From NCBI GenBank assembly GCA_012839345.1, contig DUNN01000017.1, forward strand, positions 1-64,000: 64,000 bases of DNA, written 5' to 3'. The position numbers and the translations under genes are program-made. This DNA is from Clostridiales bacterium (GTDB lineage Bacteria; Bacillota; Clostridia; Oscillospirales; Acutalibacteraceae). Below are positions 33,878-44,356 of this stretch, in pieces. How positions within the stretch are numbered: position 1 is the stretch's first letter; each line of letters opens with the position of its first letter. A model generated the notes under the pieces. It saw nothing but the letters and a program-made list of their open reading frames with translations. It did not search any database and was not told where the DNA came from.

Positions 33878-36313
33878 ATGAAATTCGGACATTTCGACGA
33901 TTTGCGCCGAGAGTATGTGATTACCCGCCCGGACACCCCGTATCCCTGGATTAATTACCTTGGAACAGAAAACTTCTTTTCTTTGATTTCCAACACATCC
34001 GGCGGATATTGTTTTTACAAAGATGCCCGGATGCTGCGCATTACCCGCTACCGCTACAATAATGTTCCAACAGATGCCGGCGGAAGATATTTTTACATAA
34101 ATGAGGGCGGAACCGTCTGGAATCCAGGCTGGGCGCCGATGCAGACGGAGCTGGATCGCTACCAGTGCCGTCACGGCCTTGGATACAGCGTCTTTGAATC
34201 AGAAAAGAATGGACTCTCTGCGGAGCAAACTTCCTTTGTACCGATCGGCTTTAACTGCGAAGTCCACCGCCTGCATTTCAAAAACCTTTCCAGGCAGAAA
34301 AAGCAGTTCTCCGTATACTCCTTCGTCGAATTTTGTCTGTGGAACGCTTATGACGATATGACCAACTTCCAGCGCAATTTCAGTCTGGGTGAAGTAGAAG
34401 TGATCGGCAGCGCGATTTACCATAAGACGGAATACCGCGAACGGCGCAATCATTACGCGGTTTTCGCTGTAAACGCACCGATCGACGGTTTTGATACGGA
34501 CCGAGAATCCTTCCTTGGCCTGTATCACGGGTTTGACCGGCCCGACGCGGTCTTGGCCGGAAAATCCTGCAACTCTATCGCCAGCGGCTGGGCGCCGATC
34601 GGTTCCCACCGGATCGATGTTACACTGGCACCAGGGGAAGAAAAAAGCCTGATTTTTGTGCTCGGGTACTGCGAAAATCCGGAGGACCAAAAATGGGAGG
34701 CTCCCAATGTCATCAACAAAGCTCCGGCAAAACGGATTTTGACTGCATTTGAAACGGACGTACAAGTAGATCAGGCGATTGCCGATCTGAAAAAATACTG
34801 GAATGACCTGCTCTCTACTTATCATGTGGAAAGCAGCGACGAAAAGCTCAACCGCATGGTCAATGTCTGGAACCAATACCAGTGCATGGTCACATTCAAT
34901 ATGTCGCGCTCCGCTTCGTATTTTGAGTCGGGAATCGGCCGCGGAATGGGATTCCGCGACTCAACACAGGATTTGCTCGGGTTTGTGCACCTGATTCCGG
35001 CCCGCGCCAGGGAACGGATTCTGGACATTGCCGCTACGCAGTTGAAAGACGGCAGCGCCTATCATCAGTACCAGCCTTTAACCAAGCGCGGCAATGCGGA
35101 TATTGGTCATGGATTTAACGACGACCCGCTCTGGCTGATTTTCGGCGTAGACGCTTACCTGCGCGAAACCGGAGACTGGTCGATTCTAGACGAAAACGTT
35201 CCGTTTAACAACGATGATTCCAACAAAGCGCCCCTGCTCGAGCATTTAAAACGCTCGTTTGATCATGTTTTGAACAACCTAGGCCCCCATAAACTGCCGC
35301 TGATTGGCCGCGCCGACTGGAACGACTGCCTGAACCTGAACTGTTTCTCAAAGGTTCCGGGCGAAAGTTTCCAGACCTGCGCAAATTTTGAAAGCGGAAT
35401 TGCAGAATCCGTCTTTATTGCCGGAATGTTTGTGGCAATTGGACCCGCTTACGCGGAAATCTTCCGTCGGAAAGGGTTGGAAGCAGAGGCAAACCGAGCC
35501 GAACAGGAAACTAAAGCGATGTACCAGGCAATTCTGGATTACGGCTGGGACGGCGAGTGGTTCCTGCGCGCTTATGACGCATTTGGTAAAAAAGTAGGCA
35601 GTCAGGAATGCGATGAAGGAAAACTCTTTATTGAACCGCAGGGATTCTGCGTCATGGCGGGCGTCGGCGTGCGGGAAGGCCTGGCCCAAAAGGCACTGGA
35701 TTCCGTTCATAAATATCTGGATACCAAATACGGCATTGTGCTGAACTGGCCTTCCTACACAACCTATCGGCTGAATCTGGGTGAAATTTCTTCGTACCCA
35801 CCGGGATACAAGGAAAACGGCGGTATTTTCTGCCACAACAACCCCTGGATTTCCATTGCGGAAACCGTCATTGGGCGGGGCAACGAAGCGTTCTCCGTGT
35901 ACCGGAAAATCTGCCCGGCTTATTTGGAAGACATCAGCGAAATCCACCGCACCGAACCGTATGTTTACTCCCAGATGATTGCGGGGCGGGACGCGCCGCG
36001 CCACGGAGAAGCAAAAAATTCCTGGCTGACCGGAACCGCCGCTTGGACTTTCTATAATGTATCTCAGTTTATACTAGGAATTCGCCCACAGTTTGACGGT
36101 CTTTTAATCGATCCGTGCATTCCCGAAGGCTTTGGGAATTTTACCGTAGAACGGAAATTCCGTGGCGCCTCTTACGTAATTACCGTGGAACAGGCAAACG
36201 GTGCCCAAAAAGGGGTAACATCCGTAACACTGGACGGCCAGCCGATTCAGGGCAATTTGATTCCGCCTTGCTCCGACAGCAAAACGCACACCGTACAGGT
36301 TCGGATTGGTTAA
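33878..36313 (+). CDS. glycoside hydrolase family 94 cellobiose phosphorylase
   Basis: An 811-residue GH94 enzyme, closely resembling clostridial cellobiose phosphorylases from [20 protein letters not shown] onward. The catalytic acid aspartate is in the [10 protein letters not shown] block (about residue 485); the C-terminal half is an (alpha/alpha)6 barrel. It splits cellobiose with phosphate to glucose 1-phosphate and glucose, saving ATP. AGGAGG is 8 nt before ATG 33878. It is divergent from the LacI regulator and transporter operon, with CGTTTTCG-type operators on both sides. The specificity call is by similarity; laminaribiose or chitobiose phosphorylase is less likely. Confidence 0.93.
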   Translation: MKFGHFDDLRREYVITRPDTPYPWINYLGTENFFSLISNTSGGYCFYKDARMLRITRYRYNNVPTDAGGRYFYINEGGTVWNPGWAPMQTELDRYQCRHGLGYSVFESEKNGLSAEQTSFVPIGFNCEVHRLHFKNLSRQKKQFSVYSFVEFCLWNAYDDMTNFQRNFSLGEVEVIGSAIYHKTEYRERRNHYAVFAVNAPIDGFDTDRESFLGLYHGFDRPDAVLAGKSCNSIASGWAPIGSHRIDVTLAPGEEKSLIFVLGYCENPEDQKWEAPNVINKAPAKRILTAFETDVQVDQAIADLKKYWNDLLSTYHVESSDEKLNRMVNVWNQYQCMVTFNMSRSASYFESGIGRGMGFRDSTQDLLGFVHLIPARARERILDIAATQLKDGSAYHQYQPLTKRGNADIGHGFNDDPLWLIFGVDAYLRETGDWSILDENVPFNNDDSNKAPLLEHLKRSFDHVLNNLGPHKLPLIGRADWNDCLNLNCFSKVPGESFQTCANFESGIAESVFIAGMFVAIGPAYAEIFRRKGLEAEANRAEQETKAMYQAILDYGWDGEWFLRAYDAFGKKVGSQECDEGKLFIEPQGFCVMAGVGVREGLAQKALDSVHKYLDTKYGIVLNWPSYTTYRLNLGEISSYPPGYKENGGIFCHNNPWISIAETVIGRGNEAFSVYRKICPAYLEDISEIHRTEPYVYSQMIAGRDAPRHGEAKNSWLTGTAAWTFYNVSQFILGIRPQFDGLLIDPCIPEGFGNFTVERKFRGASYVITVEQANGAQKGVTSVTLDGQPIQGNLIPPCSDSKTHTVQVRIG

Positions 36314-36640
36314 TTTTGTTTACAACTCTTTTTTCATATTCTTTCTTCATCTCCTCTAAACCGAAGCGTCGGCATACGGCCGGCGCTTCCGTCTTTTTTA
36401 GCAGGGAGAACCGTCAACCAGGCATGGTGTCCTTGGCAAAAAAACAAAGCCGGCTATTGGCCGCCGCGTCTGATCTTATATAAATTTCCCCGGTCGGGGT
36501 GCGAAATCACCTTTTTGTTTCTGGAAAATTGTGATATAATAAACGAAATTTTATGCGGCAGACTGACACCGTGCGTAACCGCTTTCCGGTTTTTCCGCGA
36601 GGCCTAGCCAGCTGACTTTCACGCAGAAAGGATGAACGCT
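36314..36640 (+). other. intergenic region: terminator plus leader
   Basis: It begins with the GH94 terminator (36363-36399). An extended -10 (TGATATAAT, 36532-36540) follows near the end. The last 100 nt form a GC-rich leader with small hairpins (GCGG/CCGC, GGC/GCC, CTTTC-ACGCA-GAAAG overlapping the ribosome binding site). I recognise no riboswitch in it and no coding frame. Confidence 0.5.
36363..36399 (+). terminator. terminator of the GH94 gene
   Basis: The 11-bp stem GAAGCGTCGGC/GCCGGCGCTTC (36363-36373, 36379-36389) is followed by CGTCTTTTTT. Confidence 0.8.
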
Positions 36641-37462
36641 ATGAAAAAACTCACGAACAACGATCGGTATTCGCTGCTGGATTACATCCGAAAAGAACCC
36701 GAAATGAATCTTTTTATTTTCGGGGATATTGAAAATTTCGGACTAGAAAGCGATCAAGTCGAGGTTCTGGTGCAGGAAGGTCCGAACGGATGGAATTTTA
36801 TTCTGCTTCGTTATTTGGACAGCTACATACTTTACAGCCAAAACGAAGACTATAATGTAAGAGCGGCGGCAGATTACCTTTCCTCGCGGAAAGTCAATGT
36901 TATCAGCGGAAAAACGGAACTTTTAAATCGGCTTCTCCCCTATTTTCCAGATCGTCATGGTCAAGAAACCTACATGGCCCGCTTAAACAAAGTGAATTAT
37001 GTTCCGGAGCTGCCCGACAGTGTAGAGCTACGCAGGCTCACCGCTGACAATGCGACGGAGATTGTGCAATTATACAGTCAGATTGCGGAATTTCGCGACA
37101 GCTACATTGGCCGGGAAGCAGAGGCAATTGAAGAAATACGATTCAATCTCTCCAGCAACGCAGGCCGAAGCTGGGGCGTTTTTCGCAATGGCAAGCTGAC
37201 TGCCGTAGCTTCTTCCTCTGCGGAAAATTCTGTATGCGCCATGATTGTGGGAGTCGCCACCCTGCCCGGGTCCCGAAAAATGGGTCTGGCAAGCGGGCTG
37301 GTTGCAAAGTTGTGTACAGAATTGCTGGAAAGCGGAAAGGAATTTCTCTGCCTCTTTTATGACAATCCGGAAGCCGGCAGCATTTACCGGAAGATCGGAT
37401 TTAAGGAAATTGGCAGTTATATGATGATTAAGAAAGAAAACTCGGAGGGGTCCGATGCTTGA
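36641..37462 (+). CDS. GNAT family N-acetyltransferase
   Basis: A protein of 273 residues. The N-terminal half (MNLFIFGDIENFGL, about residues 1-130) resembles the first domain of two-domain GNAT proteins. The acetyl-CoA motif A is near the C-terminus: GVATLPGSRKMGLASGLVAKL, followed by LFYDNPEAGSIYRKIGFKEIG. Substrate unknown. AAAGG is spaced 9 nt from ATG 36641; the ATG at 36632 is too close to it. The stop overlaps the tam start by 8 nt. Confidence 0.88.
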   Translation: MKKLTNNDRYSLLDYIRKEPEMNLFIFGDIENFGLESDQVEVLVQEGPNGWNFILLRYLDSYILYSQNEDYNVRAAADYLSSRKVNVISGKTELLNRLLPYFPDRHGQETYMARLNKVNYVPELPDSVELRRLTADNATEIVQLYSQIAEFRDSYIGREAEAIEEIRFNLSSNAGRSWGVFRNGKLTAVASSSAENSVCAMIVGVATLPGSRKMGLASGLVAKLCTELLESGKEFLCLFYDNPEAGSIYRKIGFKEIGSYMMIKKENSEGSDA

Positions 37463-38246
37463 CTGGAACGCTGCGCAATACCTAAAATTCTCCCGCGAGC
37501 GCACGCTGCCTGCGATTGATTTGGCTAACCGGATACCGGCAGTTCCGAAAGAGCGCCCGCTTAAAATCATCGACATCGGCTGCGGCCCGGGGAACAGCAC
37601 ACAGGTGCTGGCTGACCGGTTTCCCGGCAGTTCTGTGTTGGGTGTTGACCGTTCGGAAAACATGATTGAGTCGGCGCGGAACCAACATCCGGGAATTACA
37701 TTCCAAACTGCGGATATTCCGCATGACCTCCCCACATTGGACCAGGATTACGATGTTGTGTTTTCCAACGCATGCATCCAGTGGATTCCGAACCATGCGG
37801 AATTGCTGCGCGGACTGATGTCTCTGCTGAAACCAGGCGGGTTTCTGGCGGTACAGACCCCGATGAATCATCAAGAGCCCATCCATCAGATCATACAGGA
37901 GGTTACTTCTTCTGACGAATGGAAAGGGTATTTTCCAAATCCGCGCGTCTTCTATAATTTGACGCAAGAAGAATATTTTGACCTTCTTTCGGAACTGTCG
38001 CAGGATTTTGACCTGTGGCAGACCACATATTTCCACACCATGCGGTCGCATCGGGATATCCTTGAATGGTACCGTTCCACCGGGCTAAAACCCTATTTGG
38101 ATGTGCTGCCGGAGAATAAAAAATCACAATTTGAGCAGGTTATTCAAAAGCGGGTGGAGAAAAGCTATCTACCGCAGAAAAATGGAACCATTCTTTTCCG
38201 TTTCCCCCGCTTCTTTTTTCTTGCAAGCAAACCCGCATCTATATAA
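37455..38246 (+). CDS. tam: trans-aconitate 2-methyltransferase
   Basis: A 263-residue class I SAM-dependent methyltransferase. SAM motif I is KIIDIGCGPGNSTQVLADRF (about residue 37); VDRSENMIESAR and FSNACIQWIPNHAELL follow. The start LDWNAAQYLKFSRERT and overall layout match Tam, which methylates trans-aconitate, a spontaneous inhibitor of aconitase. GGAGGG precedes the ATG inside the end of the GNAT gene, so the two are coupled. Confidence 0.9.
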   Translation: MLDWNAAQYLKFSRERTLPAIDLANRIPAVPKERPLKIIDIGCGPGNSTQVLADRFPGSSVLGVDRSENMIESARNQHPGITFQTADIPHDLPTLDQDYDVVFSNACIQWIPNHAELLRGLMSLLKPGGFLAVQTPMNHQEPIHQIIQEVTSSDEWKGYFPNPRVFYNLTQEEYFDLLSELSQDFDLWQTTYFHTMRSHRDILEWYRSTGLKPYLDVLPENKKSQFEQVIQKRVEKSYLPQKNGTILFRFPRFFFLASKPASI

Positions 38247-38319
38247 CCCATTCCCATGCATGCCGTGCTGAACTGCCTGGCTGTGCAGGGAGTTAAAGTA
38301 AGGAAAGGACACAAATAAC

Positions 38320-39306
38320 ATGAGCCAAAACAACAAAGAAATAACCATTCTGGCAGTATTCCCCATGGATGAAGAACACCGGGAAAAGTTAAAATCCGCA
38401 GCCCCGGGAGCACGTTTTCTTTTTCTGAGCAAGGACGACATTCCAGATGAAGCAGATCTTGCCGATGTATCGATCGTAATCGGCAACCCACGCCGCCGGT
38501 TGCTGTCGTCTATGAAGAACCTCAAGTGGCTTCAGCTGGAAAGCGCGGGAGCAAACCTTTACGTGACGCCCGGCCTGCTGCCGGAAGACTGCGTGCTAAC
38601 CAACGCGACGGGCTGCTTCGGTCTCGCCATCTCGGAATACATGATCGGCATGGTGCTCAGCATGCTGCTGCATCTTCCGTACTATTACCGGAATCAGGCG
38701 GAAAACGTGTGGCAAAACCAAGGCCCCGTCCACTCAATTTACGGTTCCACCGCGCTGGCCGTAGGGCTTGGGGACATCGGCGGCGAATTTGCAAAACGCT
38801 ACCGCGCGCTGGGCGGAAAGGTCATCGGTATCCGCCGCAGCAACCGGAATAAGCCGGATTATGTGGATGAGCTTTACATGATGGATCAACTGGACGAGGT
38901 GCTCCCCCGTGCGGACGTGGTAGCGCTCAGCCTGCCGGAAACTCCCGAAACACACAAGCTGTTCGGAAAAGAGAAATTCAGCCGCATGAAGCCGGGCGCA
39001 CTCTTCCTCAACGTGGGGCGTGGCATGGCGGTGGACACCAACGCATTGTGCGACGCGCTGAACAGTGGGCATCTGGCTGGTGCAGCGATCGACGTAACCG
39101 ACCCGGAGCCGCTTCCTCCTGGGCATCCCCTGTGGCACGCGAAAAACGCAATCATTACGCCCCATATTTCCGGAGGATACAACCTGAACGAAACGTATGA
39201 ACGCGTGTTCCACACCTGCTGTGAAAATCTTCGCCGGTATATGGCAGGCGAACCGCTGAAAAACCTCGTTGATTTTCAGACAGGATACAAAAAAACAAAC
39301 AGCTAA
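38320..39306 (+). CDS. D-2-hydroxyacid dehydrogenase family protein
   Basis: A 328-residue NAD-dependent dehydrogenase. The Rossmann loop is AVGLGDIGGEFAKRY near residue 150. Catalytic residues appear in order: Arg in NVGRGMAVDTNAL, the acidic residue in DPEPLPPGHPLW, and His in IITPHISGGY. It probably interconverts a 2-keto acid and a D-2-hydroxy acid (glyoxylate/hydroxypyruvate type), but the substrate cannot be read. AAGGAAAGGA precedes the ATG. It lies 73 nt after tam and may share its transcript. Confidence 0.92.
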   Translation: MSQNNKEITILAVFPMDEEHREKLKSAAPGARFLFLSKDDIPDEADLADVSIVIGNPRRRLLSSMKNLKWLQLESAGANLYVTPGLLPEDCVLTNATGCFGLAISEYMIGMVLSMLLHLPYYYRNQAENVWQNQGPVHSIYGSTALAVGLGDIGGEFAKRYRALGGKVIGIRRSNRNKPDYVDELYMMDQLDEVLPRADVVALSLPETPETHKLFGKEKFSRMKPGALFLNVGRGMAVDTNALCDALNSGHLAGAAIDVTDPEPLPPGHPLWHAKNAIITPHISGGYNLNETYERVFHTCCENLRRYMAGEPLKNLVDFQTGYKKTNS

Positions 39307-39324
39307 GGACATAAGAGTTCAGAA

Positions 39325-39359
39325 CAGGCGCCCGATCGCGATTCGGGCGCCTGTTTTTT
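39325..39359 (+). terminator. strong terminator after the 2-hydroxyacid dehydrogenase gene
   Basis: The 11-bp perfect stem CAGGCGCCCGA/TCGGGCGCCTG is followed by TTTTTT. Confidence 0.9.
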
Positions 39360-39544
39360 ATAAATTGCGGCAAAGAACGTTTATCTTTTGCTCATATGCT
39401 CATATCTCGTTTTATCCCATCAAAAGCTCATTATCGTCCTTTCATATGGGGATACTGTTTCTATGCCCCCGCAAAAAAGCGGGTCAAGCAGCCATTATTG
39501 TACTACAAAAGACGTAAACTCGTAATAATATTTATATAATTATA

Positions 39545-39572
39545 TTGACAAGTTATATAATCACGATATAAT
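39545..39572 (+). promoter_or_regulatory. promoter of the RHH-clpB unit
   Basis: TTGACA and TATAAT are 16 nt apart in an AT-rich stretch. The resulting leader of about 95 nt can fold ATCGTTC with GGACGAT (39597-39603, 39634-39640). I see no CIRCE element. Confidence 0.75.
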
Positions 39573-39673
39573 ATTATTAACGATAAAACAGTTTAATCGT
39601 TCATCCATACCGTGACTTAAAGCCCTAGGACGGACGATCCTCCTGTTTTTAAGCGAAGGAATGAAAGAAGACA

Positions 39674-40336
39674 ATGGGAAAAAGTGTTTACAGTCTTGTT
39701 CTGGAGGACGGCGTAGTTGCAGCCGTTGACAAGCTGGCTTATGAGCGCAGTACCAGCCGGAGCAACCTGATTAACCAAATCCTGGCAGAATACCTTTCCT
39801 GTACCACTCCGGAAATGCGGATGAAAAGCATTTTCGACAGTGTGGAGGAGATGCTTTCCGAGCTGGACAGCTTCCAAATTCAATTTCAGCCCAGTGATGC
39901 GATGATTTCCCTACGCAGCGCCCTGCGGTACCGATACAACCCAACCATCCGCTATGTGCTGGAACTTTACCCGGACTTAGGACCCACGGTCGGCGAACTG
40001 CGGGTTTCCGCACGCACACAGAATCGCTCTCTTCTTGAAATTCTGACCGAATTTTTTGAATTCTGGGCGGAACTGGAAGAACGGCTGGTTGGCCGGTATT
40101 TCCCCCCGCAAATGGTTTTCTGCCGGGTAACACCGGGCCGCTATTTTCGGGAGTTCCTATTGCCGGCGGAAGAATCCCGCCGCACAGAGGAAGGCGTAGC
40201 AAACGCTATTTCCGATTACATTCAATTTTTTGACGCCAGCCTGAAAAAGTACTTCGCCAATCTGGACCAGGTGGAAGCGGTATGTGCGGAACTGGAACAG
40301 AGTTACCGCAAGCGAATTCCAAACGGGGTGATTTGA
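39674..40336 (+). CDS. possible ribbon-helix-helix protein upstream of clpB
   Basis: A 220-residue protein. Residues 1-45 (SVYSLVLEDGVVAAVDKLA then STSRSNLINQILAEYL) read as a ribbon-helix-helix DNA-binding fold. The remaining 170 residues are helical, acidic and not of a family I recognise; they could be a sensor or dimerisation domain. AAGGAATG lies before the ATG. It is 63 nt upstream of clpB with no promoter seen between, so it may be a regulator co-transcribed with the chaperone. Confidence 0.75.
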   Translation: MGKSVYSLVLEDGVVAAVDKLAYERSTSRSNLINQILAEYLSCTTPEMRMKSIFDSVEEMLSELDSFQIQFQPSDAMISLRSALRYRYNPTIRYVLELYPDLGPTVGELRVSARTQNRSLLEILTEFFEFWAELEERLVGRYFPPQMVFCRVTPGRYFREFLLPAEESRRTEEGVANAISDYIQFFDASLKKYFANLDQVEAVCAELEQSYRKRIPNGVI

Positions 40337-40399
40337 CATCCCCATCTCTTTTGTGGCACAAGATTGAAATAATCGTTAATCAGCAAGGAGGTATTGCTT

Positions 40400-43003
40400 A
40401 TGAATGCCCAAAAATTTACGCAAAAGTCCCTAGAAGCCATTCAAGAAGCGCAAAACATTGCCATTGAGCACAACAATATGCAGATTGAAGAAGAGCATCT
40501 GGCTCAGGCGTTGCTCGCACAGGAAAATGGCCTGATTCCTCAGCTGTTCAAAAAAATGGGAATCGACCCGCAGGCCGTGCTGAGCAGCCTGCAGCATCAG
40601 GTGGCAAAGCTTCCTGGGGTCACCGGCCCGGGCCGGGAGCCGGGAAAAATTTATGTTTCCACCGATGTGGACGCCGTGCTGGTAGACGCAGAAAAAGAAG
40701 CCGACCGCATGAAGGATGAATATGTTTCGGTCGAACACATCATGCTGGCGCTGCTGAACCGCCCAAACGCCGCACTGCGCAGCGTGTTCCAGTCCTTCGG
40801 AATTCAAAAAGACCGCTTTTTGTCCGTTCTGTCTACCGTGCGAGGAAACACGCGGGTCACCAGCGATTCCCCGGAAGAAACCTACGACGCGCTGTCCAAA
40901 TACGGTCAGGACTTGGTGGAGCTTGCCAAAAACCACAAACTTGACCCGGTCATCGGCAGGGATAACGAAATCCGCAATGTCATCCGCATTCTGTCCCGTA
41001 AAACCAAAAACAACCCGGTGCTTATCGGCGAACCGGGCGTGGGCAAAACCGCCATTGCGGAAGGACTTGCTCTGCGCATTGTGCGCGGCGACGTGCCGAA
41101 TAACCTGAAAGAGCGCAAAATTTTCTCTTTGGACATGGGTGCACTAATTGCAGGCGCGAAATTCCGCGGGGAATTTGAGGAACGCCTGAAAGCAGTGCTG
41201 AACGAGGTAAAAAAGAGCGAAGGCAGAATCATTCTGTTTATCGACGAACTGCACACCATTGTGGGCGCGGGCAAAACCGAGGGCTCCATGGATGCGGGCA
41301 ACCTGCTTAAGCCGCTGTTGGCGCGCGGCGAGCTACACTGCATTGGTGCGACCACGCTCAACGAATACCACCAGTACATTGAAAAAGACGCGGCACTGGA
41401 ACGGCGCTTTCAGCCGGTGCTGGTAGAAGAGCCCAGCGTGGCGGACACCATCTCCATTCTGCGCGGCCTGAAAGAACGCTATGAGGTCTTCCACGGCGTA
41501 AAAATTCAGGATCAAGCGCTGATTTCCGCCGCTGTGCTGTCTAATCGCTATATTTCCGACCGTTTCCTGCCGGATAAGGCCATCGACTTGATTGACGAAG
41601 CCTGCGCCATGGTGCGAACGGAAATCGACTCGATGCCGACGGAGCTGGACGAGATTTCCCGCAAAATTATGCAGCTGGAAATTGAAGAAGCGGCACTGAA
41701 AAAGGAAACGGATACTCTTTCGCAGGAACGGCTAAAAGAAATGCAAAAGGAAATGGCCGACCTGCGCGAACAGTTCAAGGAAATGAAGGCCAAATGGGAA
41801 AACGAAAAGCAGGCGATTTCCAAAGTACAAAAGCTGCGAGAAGAGCTGGAAAAGGTCAACGCGGAAATTGAAAAGGCGGAACGCGAATACGACCTTAACA
41901 AGGCAGCGGAACTGAAATACGGCCGTCTGCCCGGGCTGACGAAGGAACTGGAAGCGGAAGAACAGATTGCCGAGCAGACTCAGCAGTCCGGTTCCCTGCT
42001 GCGCGACCGCGTAACGGAAGAGGAAATTGCACGGATTATCGGCCGCTGGACGGGAATCCCCGTTTCCAAACTGATGGAAAGCGAACGCGAAAAGCTGCTG
42101 CGGCTGGAGGATATTCTGCACGAACGCGTCATTGGACAGGAGGAAGCAGTGGAAAAGGTGTCGGAAGCCATCCTTCGTTCCCGCGCCGGAATTCAGGATC
42201 CAAACCGTCCCATCGGTTCATTCCTGTTCCTTGGGCCGACAGGCGTCGGCAAAACCGAGCTGGCCAAAGCGCTGGCGCAGGCGCTGTTTGACGACGAACA
42301 CAACATGGTGCGTATCGACATGACTGAATACATGGAGAAATACTCCGTGTCCCGCCTGATTGGAGCGCCTCCGGGCTATGTCGGCTACGAAGAGGGCGGC
42401 CAATTGACGGAAGCGGTGCGCCGCCGCCCCTACTCCGTTGTTCTGTTTGATGAGGTGGAAAAGGCGCATCCCGACGTATTTAACATCCTATTGCAGGTAC
42501 TGGATGACGGACGCATCACGGATTCACAGGGACGCACGGTGGATTTCAAAAACACCATCATCATTCTTACCTCCAACCTCGGTTCTGGCGCGATTCTGGA
42601 GGGAATCGACGCGGACGGCAAAATCAGCGACGAAGCGAAAAATCAGGTGCACGCCATGCTGAAGCAGCAGTTCCGCCCTGAATTTCTGAATCGCTTGGAT
42701 GAAATCGTATTCTATAAACCGCTGACCCGGAACGAAATCGACCGGATTGTTGACCTGATGATGGCGGACTTGGAACGCCGTCTGGAAGAAAAGCAGCTTT
42801 CCGTAAAGCTGACCCCCGCGGCAAAGCAGTATATCGTGGACCAGGGATTCGACCCGGTGTACGGAGCACGGCCGTTGCGCCGCTTTATCCAGAGCAAAGT
42901 AGAAACGCTGATTGCAAAACGAATCATCACCGCAGATCTGAAACCACGCACGGTTCTCACCGTCGATTACGATGGCGAAAAGCTGATGGTAGCAGAAGAA
43001 TAA
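40400..43003 (+). CDS. clpB: ATP-dependent chaperone ClpB
   Basis: An 867-residue Hsp100 disaggregase of normal length. It has the Clp N-domain (residues 1-145), AAA+ module 1 with [18 protein letters not shown] (about 205), the coiled-coil middle domain (about 400-520, rich in Glu/Lys, which marks ClpB rather than ClpA/X), and AAA+ module 2 with [18 protein letters not shown] (about 605). It rescues aggregated proteins with DnaK. AGGAGG is 8 nt before ATG 40400. No HrcA/CIRCE or CtsR-type site is visible. Confidence 0.97.
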   Translation: MNAQKFTQKSLEAIQEAQNIAIEHNNMQIEEEHLAQALLAQENGLIPQLFKKMGIDPQAVLSSLQHQVAKLPGVTGPGREPGKIYVSTDVDAVLVDAEKEADRMKDEYVSVEHIMLALLNRPNAALRSVFQSFGIQKDRFLSVLSTVRGNTRVTSDSPEETYDALSKYGQDLVELAKNHKLDPVIGRDNEIRNVIRILSRKTKNNPVLIGEPGVGKTAIAEGLALRIVRGDVPNNLKERKIFSLDMGALIAGAKFRGEFEERLKAVLNEVKKSEGRIILFIDELHTIVGAGKTEGSMDAGNLLKPLLARGELHCIGATTLNEYHQYIEKDAALERRFQPVLVEEPSVADTISILRGLKERYEVFHGVKIQDQALISAAVLSNRYISDRFLPDKAIDLIDEACAMVRTEIDSMPTELDEISRKIMQLEIEEAALKKETDTLSQERLKEMQKEMADLREQFKEMKAKWENEKQAISKVQKLREELEKVNAEIEKAEREYDLNKAAELKYGRLPGLTKELEAEEQIAEQTQQSGSLLRDRVTEEEIARIIGRWTGIPVSKLMESEREKLLRLEDILHERVIGQEEAVEKVSEAILRSRAGIQDPNRPIGSFLFLGPTGVGKTELAKALAQALFDDEHNMVRIDMTEYMEKYSVSRLIGAPPGYVGYEEGGQLTEAVRRRPYSVVLFDEVEKAHPDVFNILLQVLDDGRITDSQGRTVDFKNTIIILTSNLGSGAILEGIDADGKISDEAKNQVHAMLKQQFRPEFLNRLDEIVFYKPLTRNEIDRIVDLMMADLERRLEEKQLSVKLTPAAKQYIVDQGFDPVYGARPLRRFIQSKVETLIAKRIITADLKPRTVLTVDYDGEKLMVAEE

Positions 43004-43014
43004 AATATACGAAT

Positions 43015-43050
43015 GGCCCCGGAGAAAAATTCTCCGGGGCCGCGCTTTTG
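43015..43050 (+). terminator. clpB terminator
   Basis: The 12-bp perfect stem GGCCCCGGAGAA with its complement (43015-43026, 43030-43041) is followed by GCGCTTTTG. Confidence 0.8.
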
Positions 43051-43058
43051 CTCTTATA

Positions 43059-43367
43059 TTATTCGTTCATCACATGGAATGTTCCCAGCAGCCCAAGAAT
43101 ACGATACGTTTTTGCACTGTTTACCTGCACTTCATAAACGGAAAAGAAAATGTAGTTCTTTCGCCGGATGTGCGGGTCATTTTCATTCTGGTAGCACTAA
43201 TGGTTGGTTTCCTGAATTTCGTGCAAAATGGTTTCATTTCCGGTTATGGAACGGCCGCTTTCAAACACAGTATGGTTAAAGCTGCCTCGATCCGGGTTCC
43301 AAAAGGGCACGGCCAGCAGAAAGCAAAAAGCAAAAAATAAAATGAAAGAAACTCTTTTTTCTTCATA
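43059..43367 (-). pseudogene. small secreted protein gene, frameshifted and stopped (DUF4359-like)
   Basis: ATG 43365-43367 begins MKKK but soon leaves frame. Adding one A to the A6 run (43356-43361) restores a fine signal peptide, KRVSFILFFAFCFLLAVPF, and a coherent protein of about 100 residues ending RILGLLGTFHVMNE. An in-frame TAG at 43197-43199 (between QETNH and CYQNEND) breaks it again. The tail RRKNYIFFSVYEV followed by YRILGLLG recalls the DUF4359 family, by memory only. Plus-strand frames over the same DNA look non-coding. Confidence 0.65.
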
Positions 43368-43423
43368 GAATATCCCACATTTGAATGGGAAAATGGTACT
43401 AATTTCTCATGCCAAACCATGGT

Positions 43424-44021
43424 TCAAAATTCTTCTATTTTATTTAAGTTGTTATGCAATAAGTCAAAAAATCCACCATCCGATTGAATCTGAAAAGAAA
43501 CTAACTTTCCTTCTTCTAAAAATTGAGCGTCTCCTTTTACCGTCACATCATGCGTTCCCTGGTTGTCTTCATATTGAACAGCGGCAGAAAAATCATATCC
43601 CGAACTTGTTTTCACAATCTCGATCTCTTTTGATTTCAAGGTTGCATGGCTGCGTTTTGTAAGAAATTGATATAGAGCAAGATAATTGCTTACAAATATC
43701 TCCAGCGCTTCATCGGTATAATGATTTCCGAACTTTTCCTTCACTACAGAGAGCTCCTCGCTTTCTTTACTGGAAGAAATTGAGCTCATTCCTTCTCCAA
43801 AGACTGTCGAATTCTTTTCCAAAAACGCAGCCAAACTTTCATCTGGTCCGGAAAATAGTTCTTTAACAACTGTATTTAGAATTTCTTTTTCCTGTTCTTC
43901 GGAATGAGAAGAGAGAACTCCCACGGAAGATATTTTTTCTTGCGAAATATCATTTTTGCAGGCTGTCAGTCCGAAAAGACATATTAAGGTCAGTAAAAAG
44001 GGATACACAAATTTTTTTCAT
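43424..44021 (-). CDS. putative lipoprotein of unknown function with a shifted start
   Basis: From GTG 44006-44008 the frame gives a 194-residue protein whose N-terminus PFLLTLICLFGLTAC is a lipobox signal lacking its basic start. The expected start, ATG 44019-44021 with GGAGAT before it, is one base out of frame. Removing one A from the A7 run (44012-44018) gives MKKFVYPFLLTLICLFGLTAC. The mature part is polar and Ser/Glu-rich, with no recognised domain. Either the run is misread, it varies between cells, or the gene is decaying. Confidence 0.65.
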
Positions 44022-44282
44022 ACTATTGATCTCCAAAATTATTGCAACGCGCGCGTAAAAATCATGGGAACTAAATTATCAATTTAAATACAGAATTTTT
44101 TCACTTAACCCTATTCTTACAATTATGGCTACGCTCATGGATCTAAAATATTTGACCACTTTGAGGGATATTCTGTATATATACCGTTTAACCCACTCGT
44201 TTTGTTACAAATTTTTTAAATATCGAATAAATATTTCAATCGTTATCTTCCACACAGTCGGGAGGTTTTGAATTACAAAAAG
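44022..44282. other. AT-rich intergenic region
   Basis: No coding frame, tRNA or clear promoter recognised. It contains the upstream region of the lipoprotein gene on the minus strand. Confidence 0.6.
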
Positions 44283-44324
44283 CCACCCCGAATAGAAGCC
44301 GATTCCGGCTTCTATTCGGGGTGG
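44283..44324 (-). terminator. prfC terminator
   Basis: A 19-bp perfect stem (44283-44301 with 44306-44324) is followed on the minus strand by CTTTTTG, just after the prfC stop. Confidence 0.85.
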
Positions 44325-44356
44325 GGTGCTTTGCAAAAACACTTTTATTTTTGGAA

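Noticed and set aside
36541-36640. A SAM- or SAH-type riboswitch in the leader of the GNAT-tam operon.
   Set aside because: None of the conserved cores of the SAM or SAH classes is present; only small hairpins are seen.
39597-39668. Glutamine riboswitch (glnA motif): CGTTCATCC, GACGGA and CGAAGGAA appear in order in the leader.
   Set aside because: The GACGGAAGUAGG core and the P3 helix are absent, closing pairs need a G-T wobble, the class is known mainly from cyanobacteria and marine bacteria, and the GAAGGAA piece also serves as the ribosome binding site.
43074-43340. Plus-strand frame of 88 codons with a hydrophobic segment.
   Set aside because: The minus strand reads as a coherent signal peptide and domain once an A-run is corrected, so the plus frame is its shadow.
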